Part shown: one piece after another, positions 5,682-6,806 of the stretch
How positions within the stretch are numbered: position 1 is the stretch's first letter
How the letters are laid out: each line of letters begins with the position of its first letter
Source of the DNA: Leptolyngbyaceae cyanobacterium CSSed165cm_216
GTDB lineage: Bacteria > Cyanobacteriota > Cyanobacteriia > Phormidesmidales > Phormidesmidaceae
Assembly (NCBI GenBank): GCA_007135385.1
Contig: SLIY01000471.1
Coordinates: 1-6,806 of the forward strand
Direction: 5' to 3'
Length of the DNA: 6,806 nucleotides
Notes under the pieces: generated by a model
Seen by the model: only the letters and a program-made list of their open reading frames with translations
Told to the model about the DNA's origin: nothing
Database searches by the model: none
Made by a program: the position numbers and the translations under genes

Positions 5682-6441
5682 ACATTAACGAGCGCCCCGC
5701 CACCCCCCGGGGGCGCTTCTTCACTAAGGTAGGGTCTAGCACTGCGATCGCATCATCACAGGAGCGAATTCGCTCAATTGGTTCAAAAACGTTCACTTGA
5801 TACACCAGCTGATTATCCCAATCTAGGGCCGTTAACCAGCCACTGCGGGGATGATAAACCCCAGTATCAATATCCAACCAACCTCGCCCAGCGGCGATTT
5901 GCCCAGGGCTAATCCCAGGGAATGTAAAGGTAATGGTGTGGCCGGTAATAATCAGCTTGTCGGCAAAGAAAGGGGTGAGGCTGCTGTGAAAGGTTTCACG
6001 AATCCAGCACATCTCGTAGCTGCTTTGCTCGGCCACCGGCAGCATGGGGTTAACCCCAGCATGGACCAGCCACAGGTCTCCTAGGTCGATATAGAGGGGC
6101 AGTTGCTTGATCCACTCCAAATCATCTTCCAGGGTGGATAGGGAGCCATGGTAGCTACTGAGGGTGGCCTGTCCACCACTGTAAAGCCACCCCTGCAGGG
6201 TGGGGGGATTAATTTTACCATCGACAAAGGCGTCTAGGATTAGCTGCTCGTGGTTGCCCCGCACACAGCCGCTGACGTGGTTACGCATAAAGCTGACCAC
6301 ATCGGCGCTTTTTGGCCCACGATCGATTAAATCGCCCACCGAATAAATCTGATCGTCGGACTGGGGAGCTAAAATCTCCCAGAGCCGCATCAATCCATCG
6401 TAGTGGCCGTGAATATCACCGATAAAAATACGTCGGGGCAT
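5674..6441 (-). CDS. Calcineurin-like metallophosphatase (PPP/ApaH-type Ser/Thr phosphatase family)
   Basis: A 255-residue cytoplasmic phosphoesterase with the complete dinuclear-metal signature: GDIHG (8-12; D9, H11), GDLIDRGP (36-43; D37, D40), GNHE (62-65; N63, H64), HAGVNP (H127) and GHT (H168). These are the motifs of bacterial PrpA/PrpE-like protein phosphatases and of ApaH diadenosine tetraphosphatases. The sequence alone does not decide between phosphoprotein and dinucleotide substrates. The last about 45 residues, after the ALDWDN strand, look family-specific and end in a basic KKRPRG segment. The ATG at 6441 is chosen because IFIGDIHG follows immediately, as in relatives. A TTG at 6477 would add 12 residues that look unlike the family. 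Neither start has a strong ribosome site. It is the first gene of a probable two-gene unit with the overlapping membrane peptide, and it converges with guaA. Confidence 0.9.
   Translation of the reverse strand: MPRRIFIGDIHGHYDGLMRLWEILAPQSDDQIYSVGDLIDRGPKSADVVSFMRNHVSGCVRGNHEQLILDAFVDGKINPPTLQGWLYSGGQATLSSYHGSLSTLEDDLEWIKQLPLYIDLGDLWLVHAGVNPMLPVAEQSSYEMCWIRETFHSSLTPFFADKLIITGHTITFTFPGISPGQIAAGRGWLDIDTGVYHPRSGWLTALDWDNQLVYQVNVFEPIERIRSCDDAIAVLDPTLVKKRPRGVAGRSLMYE
5692..5716. terminator. GC-rich hairpin at the guaA/phosphatase convergence
   Basis: GCGCCCC (5692-5698) pairs with GGGGCGC (5710-5716) around an 11-base loop, and CCCCCGGGGG inside it is itself palindromic. On the plus strand it is followed by TTCTTC, so it might weakly terminate guaA transcripts. 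It lies inside the phosphatase coding region (residues around KKRPRGVAGR), so codon constraint may explain it. There is no proper U-tract on either strand. Confidence 0.25.
5744..5751. repeat. HIP1 octamer in the phosphatase gene
   Basis: Exact HIP1 palindrome in the C-terminal, family-variable part of the phosphatase. Confidence 0.85.
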
Positions 6442-6607
6442 GGAGTTATGGGTGCCAGACCCAGTAGATGCGAGCAATATCTACCCAGTCAGCAAATTAC
6501 AGTCAGGAACAAGCATCCAGATGAGCTGCGACACTGTGCTTATTATGCCTTAAGCCAAGGGGCAGCGTTCAGCTGTAGCACAGACCAGTTCATTTTTTAC
6601 CCGCAGA
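6442..6607. other. Non-coding region upstream of the phosphatase
   Basis: No convincing gene is found here on either strand; frames are short and lack family features. On the minus strand CATAAT (6547-6542) matches five of six -10 bases. A weak CTGAAC-like -35 lies 18-19 bases upstream. This would give a leader of about 95 bases before the phosphatase ATG. I treat it as the likely but unproven phosphatase promoter region. Confidence 0.3.
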
Positions 6608-6736
6608 ATGGCTGACCCCATCTGCCCAGCCTGTGGTGGCCAGATAAGTAGGTGGACAAAACTAAAGGGCTCAACGTTGCTGGGTTCGACGCCGCTCAAC
6701 CAGCGACGAGGCCTGAGCGGAGTCGATGAGGCCTGA
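6608..6736 (+). pseudogene. Short CPxCG reading frame running into the tandem repeat
   Basis: An ATG opens a 42-codon frame beginning MADPICPACGGQI, which looks like the first knuckle of a zinc ribbon, followed by SRWTKLKGSTLLG. The second cysteine pair expected of a zinc ribbon never appears. From about codon 27 the frame is made of the repeat block, and the TGA stop is supplied by repeat sequence. It may be a gene start truncated by the repeat, or chance. No clear ribosome site precedes it. I do not recognise a family. Confidence 0.25.
6686..6726. repeat. Inverted pair formed by a diverged repeat copy and the first tandem unit
   Basis: TCGACGCCGCTCA (6686-6698) is the reverse complement of TGAGCGGAGTCGA (6714-6726) with one mismatch in 13 positions and a 15-base loop. 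The left arm looks like an inverted copy of the core of the following tandem repeat. The pair therefore makes a REP-like hairpin in front of the array. Confidence 0.6.
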
Positions 6737-6806
6737 GCGGAGTCGATGAGGCCTGAGCGGAGTCGATGAGGCCTGAGCGGAGTCGATGAGGCCTGAGCGG
6801 AGTCGA
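6705..6806. repeat. 20-base tandem repeat, about five copies, cut by window edge
   Basis: The unit GATGAGGCCTGAGCGGAGTC repeats with a period of exactly 20 bases. The GCCTGAGCGG core falls at 6711, 6731, 6751, 6771 and 6791. All visible copies are identical except the first, which has GACGAG in place of GATGAG. The array continues past the window, so its full copy number is unknown. The period is not a multiple of three, and plus-strand frames hit TGA, so it does not encode a plus-strand peptide repeat. The minus strand is free of stops across the array. The TGAGCGGAGTCGA core resembles dispersed repeats common in cyanobacterial intergenic DNA (from memory). Confidence 0.95.

Noticed and set aside
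6705..6806. The 20-base repeats as a CRISPR array
   Set aside because: The units are directly adjacent with no variable spacers and no cas gene is present; this is a simple tandem repeat.

Overview
This window looks like a cyanobacterial chromosome segment, probably from a filamentous Leptolyngbya-like organism, although the genus is only a guess. It contains five exact copies of the octamer GCGATCGC (HIP1, the highly iterated palindrome of cyanobacteria). GuaA has the N-terminal extension and wording typical of cyanobacterial GMP synthetases. Most genes are GC-rich, roughly 55-60 % in the lines I counted.

Layout from left to right. Bases 1-1964 (minus strand) hold nearly all of uvrB; only its last few codons lie beyond the left edge. 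Bases 2100-2700 (minus strand) hold a two-gene toxin-antitoxin cassette, a DUF2281-type antitoxin followed by an overlapping VapC-like PIN-domain toxin. Its base composition is clearly lower in GC than its neighbours. Bases 2842-3711 (plus strand) encode a six-helix voltage-gated-type potassium channel with a zinc ribbon at its C-terminus. A 236-base intergenic region with possible promoter elements on both strands leads to guaA (3948-5561, plus strand). Convergent with guaA is a minus-strand pair: a calcineurin-like metallophosphatase (5674-6441) and a 37-residue single-helix membrane peptide (5568-5681), whose start overlaps the phosphatase stop in an ATGAGTAA junction. The right end (6442-6806) is mostly non-coding. 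It holds a possible phosphatase promoter, the start of a short CPxCG-containing reading frame, and a 20-base tandem repeat present about five times and cut by the window edge. An inverted, slightly diverged copy precedes the repeat.

How the parts relate. uvrB (nucleotide excision repair), guaA (GMP synthesis) and the phosphatase are housekeeping or general regulatory genes with no obvious common pathway. The toxin-antitoxin pair looks like an acquired insert between uvrB and the channel gene. I see no defence island, CRISPR array, transposase or biosynthetic cluster. The least explained items are the phosphatase-coupled micro-membrane protein, the zinc-ribbon tail on the channel, and the repeat block at the right edge.
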